DNA from: JBEIFW01 sp044370695
GTDB taxonomy: Bacteria; Actinomycetota; Acidimicrobiia; Acidimicrobiales; Ilumatobacteraceae
Assembly (NCBI GenBank): GCA_044370695.1
Contig: JBILVB010000016.1
Coordinates: 1 to 40,108, forward strand
Length of the DNA stretch: 40,108 nucleotides
Direction: 5' to 3'
In this document: in pieces, positions 15,995 through 22,993 of the stretch
Position numbering within the stretch: the stretch's first letter is position 1
How the letters are laid out: each line of letters starts with the position of its first letter
Made by a program: the position numbers and the translations under genes
The notes under the pieces: generated by a model
The model's input: only the letters and a program-made list of their open reading frames with translations
What the model was told of the DNA's origin: nothing
Database searches by the model: none

Positions 15995-17562
15995 CGGCGC
16001 GCCGCCACCGTGTACGCGTGGGCGATCTCGTCCTCGCGGCCGGGGTCGGTGCGCACGTACTCGACGAGGGCCTGACGGGCGTCGACACTGACGCGCACGA
16101 ACCCCGTGTTGGGCAACGTGATCCCGCTGCGGTAGGCGGCCTTGTTCTCGATGGTCGTCCGGCTCGGGCTGCCCGGCTGGGGCAGGGTCTGGTACACGAC
16201 CCCGTCGAGTTCCTGGTGGGCGAAGAGATGGTCGTGGCCCTGGAAGAACACGCTCACGTGGGCGTCGGCCATCACTTGGTGGATCGGCTTGCCCCACCCC
16301 GGTCGCTTGGTGGCGAAGGCGGCGGTGTCGCCCCACTCGTAGGTCCGGGCCAACTCGACCCCGCCTCGGCCCGTTCCGTTGACGTGGTGGGCGAACACGA
16401 AGACGTGTGCGGCGGTCGAGGACTCGAGCGTCGAGCGGAACCATCGGTACTGGGTTTCGCCGAGGGTGATGCCCCACAGGTCTCGTGCGGCCTTCTTGCG
16501 CGATTCGCCACCTGCGTCGGTGGCGGCGTCGTAGGTGTTGTCGACGGCGATCGCCGAGTGCCAATACGGGTCGATCACGACGAACAGCGCGTCGCCCCAC
16601 GTGAAGGCGTAGTAATCGCGGAGCAGGCCGATGTGGGGGATCGGCGCGGCGTCGCCGGTGTAATACCCGTCCGGTGCCGGCTGGGAGAAGTACCGGTTCC
16701 GGGCGTTCTGGCCCCACACCGCGACGTTGTCGGGGGAGCCGTCGAGGTTCACCGCTGCGGCCTGCTCGTGGTTGCCGTTGACCAGGTAGACCGGTGCGCC
16801 GACCAGGCCCAGCCACCGGCGCTGGCGGAGATAGAGGGACGCGACGATGTCGGCGTCGACGGTCTTGAGGGTGTCGACGCTGAAGTCGTCCCCGATGGCC
16901 ACGTAGAAGTCCAGATCGCTCGCTGCGGCTCGTCGCAGCGTGTGCTCGTAGTCGGCGGCGGTGAACTGTCGGCCCGCTCGCTCGGGGTGCGAGTCGCCCT
17001 GCGCGGCGAAGCGGAACGGCTGGCCCGGTCGCCGGGGGGTGGTGACTCGTTGTTCCGGGCCGACCACGTCGCCGTGGCGCAGCCGCACGGCGTAGGTGGT
17101 GCCCGGCGCCAGGCCGTCGAGCACCGTCTCGAGCGGTACGCCTGGGCTGCTGCGCCCGGCGGCCGTCCGGGTGATGGTCCCGCCGACTGGTCCGTAGTCG
17201 ATGCTGACGTCGACCGGGCCGGTCGTGACCACGTTCGCGACCACCGAGGTGGGGGTGGGGCGGGCCAGCAGCATCGGGGCCAGGAGCGCCTGGTCCGCCG
17301 GAACCGGGCCGCCGTCGGCGGTCGTGCCGGCGCCCTGCTTGCCGCCGCCCTTGGCGCCACCCTTGGCGCCCGTGCCGGCGGTCCCCGGCGCCGAGGTCGC
17401 GGGGGCTGCGGTTGCCGTGGGCGAGGTCGTCGCCGCGGTCGTCGTCGCCCCGGCCTCCGTTGCCGACCCGTCCTGGCAGGCCACGAGGCCGGCCAGGGCG
17501 AGCACGCCGCCGGCCCGCAGCACGTCTCGGCGGTTCCAGGTTCGATCGTCCGACGTGGTCAT
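15991..17562 (-). CDS. secreted Tat lipoprotein metallophosphoesterase
   Basis: 523 residues. The N terminus reads NRRDVLRAGG, then a hydrophobic run ending in the lipobox LVAC, a Tat-type lipoprotein signal. A Thr/Ala linker with short Lys/Gly repeats follows. Next comes an N-terminal beta domain (GLAPGTTYAVRLRHG) like that of purple acid phosphatases. The calcineurin-like core has GDSHPE, AIGDDFS, NGNHEQ, FAHHVNG and QGHDHLF, which supply the two-metal ligands. The likely activity is phosphomonoester or phosphodiester hydrolysis outside the membrane; the substrate is unknown. It is the first gene of a two-gene operon with its frameshifted paralogue; the stop overlaps that gene's GTG. Confidence 0.9.
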   Translation of the reverse strand: MTTSDDRTWNRRDVLRAGGVLALAGLVACQDGSATEAGATTTAATTSPTATAAPATSAPGTAGTGAKGGAKGGGKQGAGTTADGGPVPADQALLAPMLLARPTPTSVVANVVTTGPVDVSIDYGPVGGTITRTAAGRSSPGVPLETVLDGLAPGTTYAVRLRHGDVVGPEQRVTTPRRPGQPFRFAAQGDSHPERAGRQFTAADYEHTLRRAAASDLDFYVAIGDDFSVDTLKTVDADIVASLYLRQRRWLGLVGAPVYLVNGNHEQAAAVNLDGSPDNVAVWGQNARNRYFSQPAPDGYYTGDAAPIPHIGLLRDYYAFTWGDALFVVIDPYWHSAIAVDNTYDAATDAGGESRKKAARDLWGITLGETQYRWFRSTLESSTAAHVFVFAHHVNGTGRGGVELARTYEWGDTAAFATKRPGWGKPIHQVMADAHVSVFFQGHDHLFAHQELDGVVYQTLPQPGSPSRTTIENKAAYRSGITLPNTGFVRVSVDARQALVEYVRTDPGREDEIAHAYTVAARR

Positions 17563-17660
17563 GTCCGCCTCCGGGTCGGCGAACGGTACGCGTGAGTTGT
17601 TGGCGAAGTGTGAGCGCCGTGGTGGTGCCGGGTGTCTCCGCCGGGCGCCAGACTGCGACC

Positions 17661-19454
17661 ATGACGACGCTCGATCGTGACGCCCTGCGGGCCCGCTACC
17701 GCGCCGAGCGGGACAAGCGCCTGCGTCCCGACGGCAACGAGCAGTACCTGCAGCCGACCGGGCGCTTCTCCCACCTTCTCGACGACTCCTACACGCGTCG
17801 AGTCGAGCGGGCGCCGGTCGACGACACCGTCGATGTGGCCTTCGTCGGAGGCGGCTTCGCCGGGCTCGTCACCTGCGCCCGGCTCCGCCAGGCGGGTGTC
17901 GCCCGGGTGCGGCTCGTCGAAGGCGGCGGTGACGTCGGCGGAGCCTGGTACTGGAACCGCTATCCCGGCGCCATGTGCGACACCGCAGCCATGATCTATC
18001 TCCCGTTGCTCGAGGAGACCGGCACGGTGCCGAGCGCGAAGTACGTGCCGGCCCCCGAGATCCAGGCCCATGCCCGCCGGATCGCCACCACCTTCGGGCT
18101 GTACGACGACGCGTTGTTCTCGACCCAGGTCACCGAACTGTTCTGGGACGCCACGACGGCGCACTGGGTGGTGCACACCGACCGGGGCGATGCGTTCCGG
18201 GCCCGGTTCGTCGCCCTTGGCACCGGCCCGCTGCACCGCCCCAAGCTGCCGGCGGTCTCGGGCATCGAGGACTTCGCCGGCCACATGTTCCACACCAGCC
18301 GGTGGGACTACGGGTACACCGGCGGCGATCCGGCGGGCGCACCGATGACCGGCCTGGCCGGCAAGCGGGTCGGCATCATCGGCACCGGCGCCACCGCAGT
18401 GCAGTGCATCCCGCATCTCGGGCGCGATGCGGGTGAGCTGTTCGTGTTCCAGCGCACCCCGTCGTCGATCGACGCCCGCAACAACCACCCGATCGACCCC
18501 GAATGGTTCGCCTCCCTCGAACCGGGCTGGCAGCAGCGGTGGTTACGGAACTTCACCGTCCTGCAGACCGGCGGGTTCGCCGACGAGGACCTGGTGATGG
18601 ACGGCTGGACCGACATCTCCCAGCGGATCCGCGACCGGGTGATCGCCAACGGCGGCGAGCTGACCCCGGAGGGCATGCGCAAGGCCTACGAGGATTCCGA
18701 CGACGAGAAGATGACCGAGATCCGGGCCCGGGTCGACACCCTGGTCGCCGATCCGGCGACGGCGGAGGGGCTCAAGCCCTGGTACCGGCAGCTGTGCAAG
18801 CGCCCGTGCTTCCACGACGAGTATCTGCAGACCTTCAACCGCCCCAACGTCCACCTCGTCGACACCGACGGCCAGGGTGTGCGTCGCATCGACGCGGCCG
18901 GGGTGTGGGTCGGCGAGACCCACTACGACCTCGACTGCATCGTGATCGCGTCCGGTTTCGAGGTCGGCACCGACACGGCCCGCCGATCGGGGTTCCAGAC
19001 CGTCGGGCGTGACGGCGAGACCCTGTCGCAGCACTGGGCCGAAGGGATGCGCAGCCTGCACGGCATCCACGTTCACGGGTTCCCCAACCTGTTCGTCGTC
19101 GGCCCGGCCCAGGGCGCCAACCTGATCTCGAACGTCACGTACAACCTGGTCGAGTCCGGGGCCACCATCGCCGCCGTGGTCGCCCATGCGCTCGCCACCG
19201 GGGCCGGCGAGGTCGAGCCGACCGCCGAGGCCGAACGGGACTGGGTGGCACTGCTCGAAAGTGTCGTGCGGGGCTACATGGGCGACCCCGAGTGCACGCC
19301 GGGCTACTACAACAACGAGGGCACGGCGTTCAGCCGTCGGGAGCGGCTCAACGGCAGCGGCTACCCGTACGGCCCGGTGGCCTACTTCGACTACATCGAG
19401 CGGTGGCGCACCTCCGGTCGGTTCGAAGGCCTCGAGTTCCGGGAACGTTCCTGA
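17661..19454 (+). CDS. Baeyer-Villiger-type flavin monooxygenase
   Basis: 597-residue FAD/NADPH monooxygenase that inserts oxygen next to a ketone to give an ester or lactone. Seen: the first Rossmann motif GGGFAG (63-68), the class I BVMO fingerprint FAGHMFHTSRWD (205-216, the FxGxxxHxxxW[PD] pattern) and the second Rossmann motif GTGATA (241-246). The N-terminal extension of about 55 residues and the overall length match the larger phenylacetone/steroid-type BVMOs. The ATG has CAGACT 6 bases before it and no clear ribosome site. It is divergent from the phosphoesterase operon. Together with the P450 and dioxygenase-like genes it suggests breakdown of hydrophobic organic compounds. Confidence 0.93.
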   Translation: MTTLDRDALRARYRAERDKRLRPDGNEQYLQPTGRFSHLLDDSYTRRVERAPVDDTVDVAFVGGGFAGLVTCARLRQAGVARVRLVEGGGDVGGAWYWNRYPGAMCDTAAMIYLPLLEETGTVPSAKYVPAPEIQAHARRIATTFGLYDDALFSTQVTELFWDATTAHWVVHTDRGDAFRARFVALGTGPLHRPKLPAVSGIEDFAGHMFHTSRWDYGYTGGDPAGAPMTGLAGKRVGIIGTGATAVQCIPHLGRDAGELFVFQRTPSSIDARNNHPIDPEWFASLEPGWQQRWLRNFTVLQTGGFADEDLVMDGWTDISQRIRDRVIANGGELTPEGMRKAYEDSDDEKMTEIRARVDTLVADPATAEGLKPWYRQLCKRPCFHDEYLQTFNRPNVHLVDTDGQGVRRIDAAGVWVGETHYDLDCIVIASGFEVGTDTARRSGFQTVGRDGETLSQHWAEGMRSLHGIHVHGFPNLFVVGPAQGANLISNVTYNLVESGATIAAVVAHALATGAGEVEPTAEAERDWVALLESVVRGYMGDPECTPGYYNNEGTAFSRRERLNGSGYPYGPVAYFDYIERWRTSGRFEGLEFRERS

Positions 19455-19687
19455 TCGGCACGCTGGTCGTTCGGGTTCGATCCGCGCCGGACCCGGCGCA
19501 GCTGCCACGAGCTGTCGGACATGCCGTTCGCGGTGCCGCTCCTGGGGTGCACCGCCACCGGGTTCGCCCCCGTGCTGCTCGGTCTCGCCGGTCTCGTGTC
19601 GGCCGGTTGCGGCTCGTCCGACATTCCGGCGCCGGCCTCGACGCCGCCGGGGCCTGCCCGAACGGCGCGGGCAGACTGTCGGTCACC
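19455..19687 (+). other. intergenic region with hairpin and a lipoprotein-like open frame
   Basis: This is a 233-base gap. A GC hairpin, GCGCCG-GACC-CGGCGC (19484-19499), could end the BVMO transcript. From the ATG at 19521 an open frame of 78 codons begins with a hydrophobic stretch ending in VSAGC, like a lipobox, but then turns to Arg/Ser-rich sequence and overlaps the dus gene by 70 bases. It may be a gene remnant or chance; I do not call it a gene. CAGACT (19672-19677) is a possible -10 for dus. Confidence 0.3.
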
Positions 19688-20812
19688 ATGGCTGTGCTCA
19701 CGCTCGGATCCCACGTCGTCGACCCGCCGGTCGTGCTCGCCCCGATGGCGGGCGTGACCAACGCGCCGTTCCGAGCGCTGTGCCGCCGGCACGGACCGGG
19801 GATCTTCGTCAACGAGATGGTCATGGCCGCCGCACTCGTGCATCGCAACGCGAAGACCGAGGCGATGATCCGGTTCGCGCCCGACGAGTCCCCCCGGTCG
19901 CTGCAGATCTACGGCAGCGACCCGGTGATCGTCGGCCAGGCGGTGCGCCGGGTGGTGGCGGAGGGCTGGGTCGACCACGTCGACATGAACTTCGGGTGCC
20001 CCGCCGCCAAGGTGACACGGCGTGGCGGTGGGGCGGCGGTGCCGGTGAAGCCGAAGCTGCTCGCCGCCATCGTCCGCGCCGCCGTCGAGGCCGCCGCCCC
20101 CGAGGGTGTGCCCGTCACCATCAAGTGCCGCAAGGGCTTGCGTGACGACCTGCCCACGGCGCTCACCGCCGGCCGGGTGGCCGAGGCCGAAGGTGCGGCG
20201 TGGATCGCGCTCCACGCCCGCACCGCCGAACAGCACTACGCCGGCGCCGCCGACTGGAACGCCATCGGCGAACTGAAGGCGGTGGTGTCGATCCCGGTCC
20301 TCGGCAACGGCGACATCTGGGAAGCGGCCGACGCCGTGCGGATGATGACCGCGACCGGGTGCGACGGGGTCGTCATCGGCCGGGGCTGCCTGGGCAAGCC
20401 GTGGCTGTTCGGCGACCTCGCCGCCGTGTTCGCCGGCAAGGAACCGCCGCCGCCCCCGACGCTGGGCGAGGTGGCGGCCGTGATGGCCGAACACGCCCGG
20501 CTGCTCGCCGACCACCTGGCGCCGGGCCGGGGGGTCGTCGAGTTCCGCAAACACGCCGGCTGGTACCTCACCGGGTATCCCGTCGGTGGCGAGTTGCGCC
20601 GCCGGCTCGGCCTCGTGTCGAGCTTGGCCGAACTCGACGACCTGCTGGCCGGACTCGACCCGACGCTCACCCTCCCGCCGGGAGCGCAACGGCTGGCCCG
20701 CGGCCACACCAACGGACCGATCCACGTCCGGCTGCCCGAGGGCTACCTCGACGACCTCGATGACCTCACCCCGCCCGACGACGCCGGCGTGGCCGCGGCC
20801 TCGGGCGGGTGA
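19688..20812 (+). CDS. dusB: tRNA-dihydrouridine synthase (DusB-like)
   Basis: 374-residue FMN enzyme that reduces specific uridines in the tRNA D-loop with NADPH. Seen: the N-terminal APMAGVTNAPFR, the active-site region MNFGCPAAKV with the catalytic Cys, TIKCRKG, the HART motif as LHARTAEQ, and the phosphate-binding NGDIW and GVVIGRGCLGKPW. The C-terminal helical domain carries the tRNA-binding FRKHAGWYLTGYP. The order and length match actinobacterial DusB-type proteins. The stop overlaps the following maf start as GTGA, so the two are coupled. Confidence 0.93.
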   Translation: MAVLTLGSHVVDPPVVLAPMAGVTNAPFRALCRRHGPGIFVNEMVMAAALVHRNAKTEAMIRFAPDESPRSLQIYGSDPVIVGQAVRRVVAEGWVDHVDMNFGCPAAKVTRRGGGAAVPVKPKLLAAIVRAAVEAAAPEGVPVTIKCRKGLRDDLPTALTAGRVAEAEGAAWIALHARTAEQHYAGAADWNAIGELKAVVSIPVLGNGDIWEAADAVRMMTATGCDGVVIGRGCLGKPWLFGDLAAVFAGKEPPPPPTLGEVAAVMAEHARLLADHLAPGRGVVEFRKHAGWYLTGYPVGGELRRRLGLVSSLAELDDLLAGLDPTLTLPPGAQRLARGHTNGPIHVRLPEGYLDDLDDLTPPDDAGVAAASGG

Positions 20813-21393
20813 GTGCCGTGGTCGCGTTCGTCCTTGCGTCGGGTTCGCCTCGTCGGCGGGAACTGTTGGGGCAGTTGGGGCTGTCGTTCGTCGTGATGTC
20901 GCCCGATGTCGACGAGACCCCGCTCGGGCACGAGGATCCGCGCCGCTACGTCGCCCGGCTGGCCGCAGCCAAGGCCGGCGCCGTGGCGCGGCGGGCCGAC
21001 GCGTCCGGTGCGGCCGTGCTGGCCGCCGACACCACCGTCGAACTCGACGGCAGGATCCTGGGAAAGCCGGCTGACGGTGCTGATGCCGCTCGCATGCTCC
21101 ACGCGCTCGCCGGGCGTGACCACGAGGTCCACTCCGGTGTCGCGCTGGCTCACGACGGACATGTCCATGTCCTCACCGTCACCACGACGGTCTCGTTCGC
21201 CCCGCTCGGCCCCGACGAGATCGCCTGGTACGTCGCCACCCGGGAGCCGATGGACAAAGCGGGGGCCTACGCGTTGCAGGGCATCGGCGGTGCGTTCGTC
21301 GTCGCCGTGCACGGCAGCGTCTCCAACGTGATCGGCCTACCGCTGGTGGAGACCCTCGGTCTGCTGACCGGGGCCGGGATCACCCTGGGCTGA
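20809..21393 (+). CDS. maf: Maf-like nucleotide pyrophosphatase
   Basis: 194-residue Maf/YhdE/YceF family protein. It hydrolyses non-canonical or modified nucleoside triphosphates (dTTP/UTP or m7GTP type) to monophosphates, a housecleaning role also linked to division arrest. Seen: the N-terminal ASGSPRRREL (the SxSPRR signature), DVDETPL, the catalytic Asp region AADTTVELDG, GKPAD, and the C-terminal DKAGAYALQG. The GTG start overlaps the dusB stop. The last 57 bases overlap the convergent marR-type gene. Confidence 0.93.
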   Translation: MSAVVAFVLASGSPRRRELLGQLGLSFVVMSPDVDETPLGHEDPRRYVARLAAAKAGAVARRADASGAAVLAADTTVELDGRILGKPADGADAARMLHALAGRDHEVHSGVALAHDGHVHVLTVTTTVSFAPLGPDEIAWYVATREPMDKAGAYALQGIGGAFVVAVHGSVSNVIGLPLVETLGLLTGAGITLG

Positions 21394-21873
21394 GCTCCGA
21401 CCGAGCCGGTCGGGTGTGCCGGCCCGGTTCGCCCGTGCGGCCTGCACGGCCGCCCAGGCCTGACCGAGCATCTGGATCTGGTCGCGATCGAGGTGGTCGA
21501 GCAGGTGGCGCCGCACGCCGTCGACGTGCGTGGGTGCGGCGGCTTCGATCGCGGACCGGCCCGCCGGGGTGAGCACGGCGCGCATCACCCGGCGGTCTTC
21601 CACCGAGGGTTCGCGCCGCACCAGTCCGCTACGGACCAGGCCGTCGATGCGTCGCGTGAGCCCGGACGGCGACAGGTGGAGGCGGGCGGCGAGATCGCAC
21701 ATGCGCATCGCCTCCCCTTCGGCCTCGGACAGGTGGACGAGGACCCCGTAGTCGCCCACGGTCAACCGGTGGCGCTCGACGAGTTCGGCCTCGAGGTCGG
21801 CCTCGACGCCGGCCGTCACCTCGACCAACCCACGCCACGCCCGCATCTCGTCGTCGTCGAGCCAGCGAGTCAC
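21337..21873 (-). CDS. MarR family transcriptional regulator
   Basis: 178 residues. The winged helix-turn-helix is seen as MCDLAARLHLSPSGLTRRID followed by LVRSGLVRREP and the wing EDRRVMRAVLTPAGR, the MarR signature. It binds DNA as a dimer and usually responds to phenolic compounds or oxidants. The GTG start is 7 bases after TAGCCT (minus strand 21886-21881), with TTGCAG as -35 at a 16-base spacing, so a leaderless mRNA is likely. It is divergent from the yceI gene, and the intergenic palindromes are its likely sites. The C-terminal tail of about 25 residues is Gly/Gln-rich and overlaps maf. Confidence 0.92.
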   Translation of the reverse strand: MTRWLDDDEMRAWRGLVEVTAGVEADLEAELVERHRLTVGDYGVLVHLSEAEGEAMRMCDLAARLHLSPSGLTRRIDGLVRSGLVRREPSVEDRRVMRAVLTPAGRSAIEAAAPTHVDGVRRHLLDHLDRDQIQMLGQAWAAVQAARANRAGTPDRLGRSSAQGDPGPGQQTEGLHQR

Positions 21874-21880
21874 GCCGGTC

Positions 21881-21908
21881 AGGCTAGCGAGAGAGATTCG
21901 CTCTGCAA
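21881..21908 (-). promoter_or_regulatory. marR promoter
   Basis: On the minus strand: -35 TTGCAG (21908-21903), a 16-base spacer, -10 TAGCCT (21886-21881), then 7 bases to the GTG. The -35 is 4 bases from the first palindrome at 21912, so binding there could block it. Confidence 0.6.
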
Positions 21909-21911
21909 AGG

Positions 21912-21951
21912 TTGCATACGCAATATCCTGGGATATGCTTGCGATCGCAAG
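21912..21951. promoter_or_regulatory. MarR operator array overlapping yceI promoter
   Basis: TTGCATACGCAA (21912-21923) and TTGCGATCGCAA (21939-21950, inside the perfect 14-base palindrome 21938-21951) share the pattern TTGC-N4-GCAA, with starts 27 bases apart. Between them lies ATATCC-TG-GGATAT (21923-21936). A plus-strand promoter, TTGCAT (21912-21917) / TATGCT (21934-21939) with a 16-base spacer, is fully covered by these palindromes. The arrangement suggests cooperative repression of yceI. Confidence 0.7.
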
Positions 21952-21989
21952 GATCTCATCCTCGCTCGCCCGACCGAAGGAGCACCCCC

Positions 21990-22535
21990 ATGGCCGACCT
22001 GTCCGCGCTCACCCCCGGCACCTGGACCGTCGACGCTGCGCACTCGCGCGTCGGCTTCACCGTGCGTCACCTGATGGTGTCCAAGGTTCGGGGCAGCTTC
22101 ACCAAGTTCTCGGGCTCGGTCACCGTGGGTGAGGACAAGCTCGCCTCCACCGTCGTGGCGGAAGTGGACATGACCTCGATCGCGACCGGCGACGACAACC
22201 GCGACAACCACCTGCGCACGGGCGACTTCTTCGACGTGGCCGCCCACCCGACGATGACGTTCCGCTCCACCGGCATCACCGCGGACGGTGGCGACTACGT
22301 GCTGGCCGGGGAGCTCACGATCAAGGGCATCTCCCAGCCGGTCACCTTCGAGCTCGAGTTCGAGGGCGTCTCGCCCGACCCGTGGGGCGGCACCCGCGCC
22401 GGGTTCAGCGCCGAGACCGAGATCAGCCGCAAGGACTGGGGTCTCGAGTACAACGCGGTGCTCGAGACCGGCGGTGTCGTGATCAGCGACAAGGTGAAGC
22501 TCGAGCTCGACATCCAGGTCGTCAAGGCGGGCTGA
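21990..22535 (+). CDS. YceI family protein
   Basis: 181-residue protein of the YceI-like family, a lipocalin-like beta barrel that binds isoprenoid-type lipids such as polyprenyl quinones. Seen: the N-terminal TWTVDAAHSRVGFTVRHLMVSKVRG, a family hallmark, then RDNHLRTGDFFD and KDWGLEYNAVLETGG near the end. There is no signal peptide, as in many actinobacterial members that remain cytoplasmic. The ATG has GAAGGAG at 21976-21982. It is divergently transcribed from a MarR regulator and very probably repressed by it. YceI genes beside MarR are often induced by solvents, acid or oxidants (family knowledge). Confidence 0.92.
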   Translation: MADLSALTPGTWTVDAAHSRVGFTVRHLMVSKVRGSFTKFSGSVTVGEDKLASTVVAEVDMTSIATGDDNRDNHLRTGDFFDVAAHPTMTFRSTGITADGGDYVLAGELTIKGISQPVTFELEFEGVSPDPWGGTRAGFSAETEISRKDWGLEYNAVLETGGVVISDKVKLELDIQVVKAG

Positions 22536-22554
22536 CGCCGAGGTCACCGGGCCG

Positions 22555-22581
22555 TTAGCACTCGCCCGCCGAGGTTGCTAA
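22555..22581 (+). promoter_or_regulatory. CIRCE element 1 (HrcA operator)
   Basis: TTAGCACTC (22555-22563), a 9-base spacer, then GGTTGCTAA (22573-22581). The left arm is perfect to the CIRCE consensus and the right arm has two mismatches. The right arm contains the -35 TTGCTA (22575-22580) of the groES promoter. Confidence 0.85.
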
Positions 22582-22598
22582 CGGCCCGCTCGCCCGCG

Positions 22599-22604
22599 TA
22601 TCGT
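22599..22604 (+). promoter_or_regulatory. groES-groEL promoter -10
   Basis: TATCGT, 18 bases after the -35-like TTGCTA (22575-22580). It lies between the two CIRCE elements, so HrcA would block it. The leader is about 75 bases. Confidence 0.6.
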
Positions 22605-22630
22605 TAGCACTCGCCTTTGGCGACTGCTAG
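22604..22630 (+). promoter_or_regulatory. CIRCE element 2 (HrcA operator)
   Basis: TTAGCACTC (22604-22612), a 9-base spacer, then GACTGCTAG (22622-22630). The left arm is perfect and the right arm has two mismatches. The starts of the two elements are 49 bases apart. Confidence 0.85.
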
Positions 22631-22686
22631 GGACCTGCCCGGCAGCGCCGCACGGACATGAACTGAGCCAACGGAGGCCGTCCATC

Positions 22687-22980
22687 ATGAAGCTCAAGCC
22701 GCTCGATGACCGGATCGTCGTGAAGGCCAACGAGGCCGAGGAGCGCACGGCGTCGGGTCTCGTGATCCCCGACACCGCCAAGGAGAAGCCGCAGCAGGGT
22801 ACCGTCCTCGCCGTCGGTCCCGGCCGTTGGTCCGACTCGGAGGGCAAGCACTTCGCCCTCGAAATCGCGGTCGGCGACACGGTCGTCTACTCGAAGTACG
22901 GCGGCACCGAGATCACCGTGGAGGGGCAGGATCTGCTGATCCTCACCAGCCGCGACGTGCTCGCGAAGATCGACAAGTGA
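22687..22980 (+). CDS. groES: co-chaperonin GroES
   Basis: 97-residue lid of the GroEL chamber. Seen: the N-terminal LKPLDDRIVVK, the mobile loop with TASGLVIPDTAKEKPQQG, GTVLAVGPGRW, the roof-loop region, and the closing GQDLLILTSRDVLAKI, all standard for GroES. It assembles as a heptamer and binds GroEL through the IVL-type tripeptide, here LVI. The ATG has GGAGG at a suitable distance. It is followed 13 bases later by groEL, so they form one heat-shock operon under two CIRCE sites. Confidence 0.98.
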   Translation: MKLKPLDDRIVVKANEAEERTASGLVIPDTAKEKPQQGTVLAVGPGRWSDSEGKHFALEIAVGDTVVYSKYGGTEITVEGQDLLILTSRDVLAKIDK

Positions 22981-22993
22981 GGCCCTGAACCAC

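Noticed and set aside
19470..19490. GGGTTCGATCC, resembling a tRNA T-loop
   Set aside because: The flanking bases do not pair as a T stem and no acceptor or anticodon arm can be drawn.
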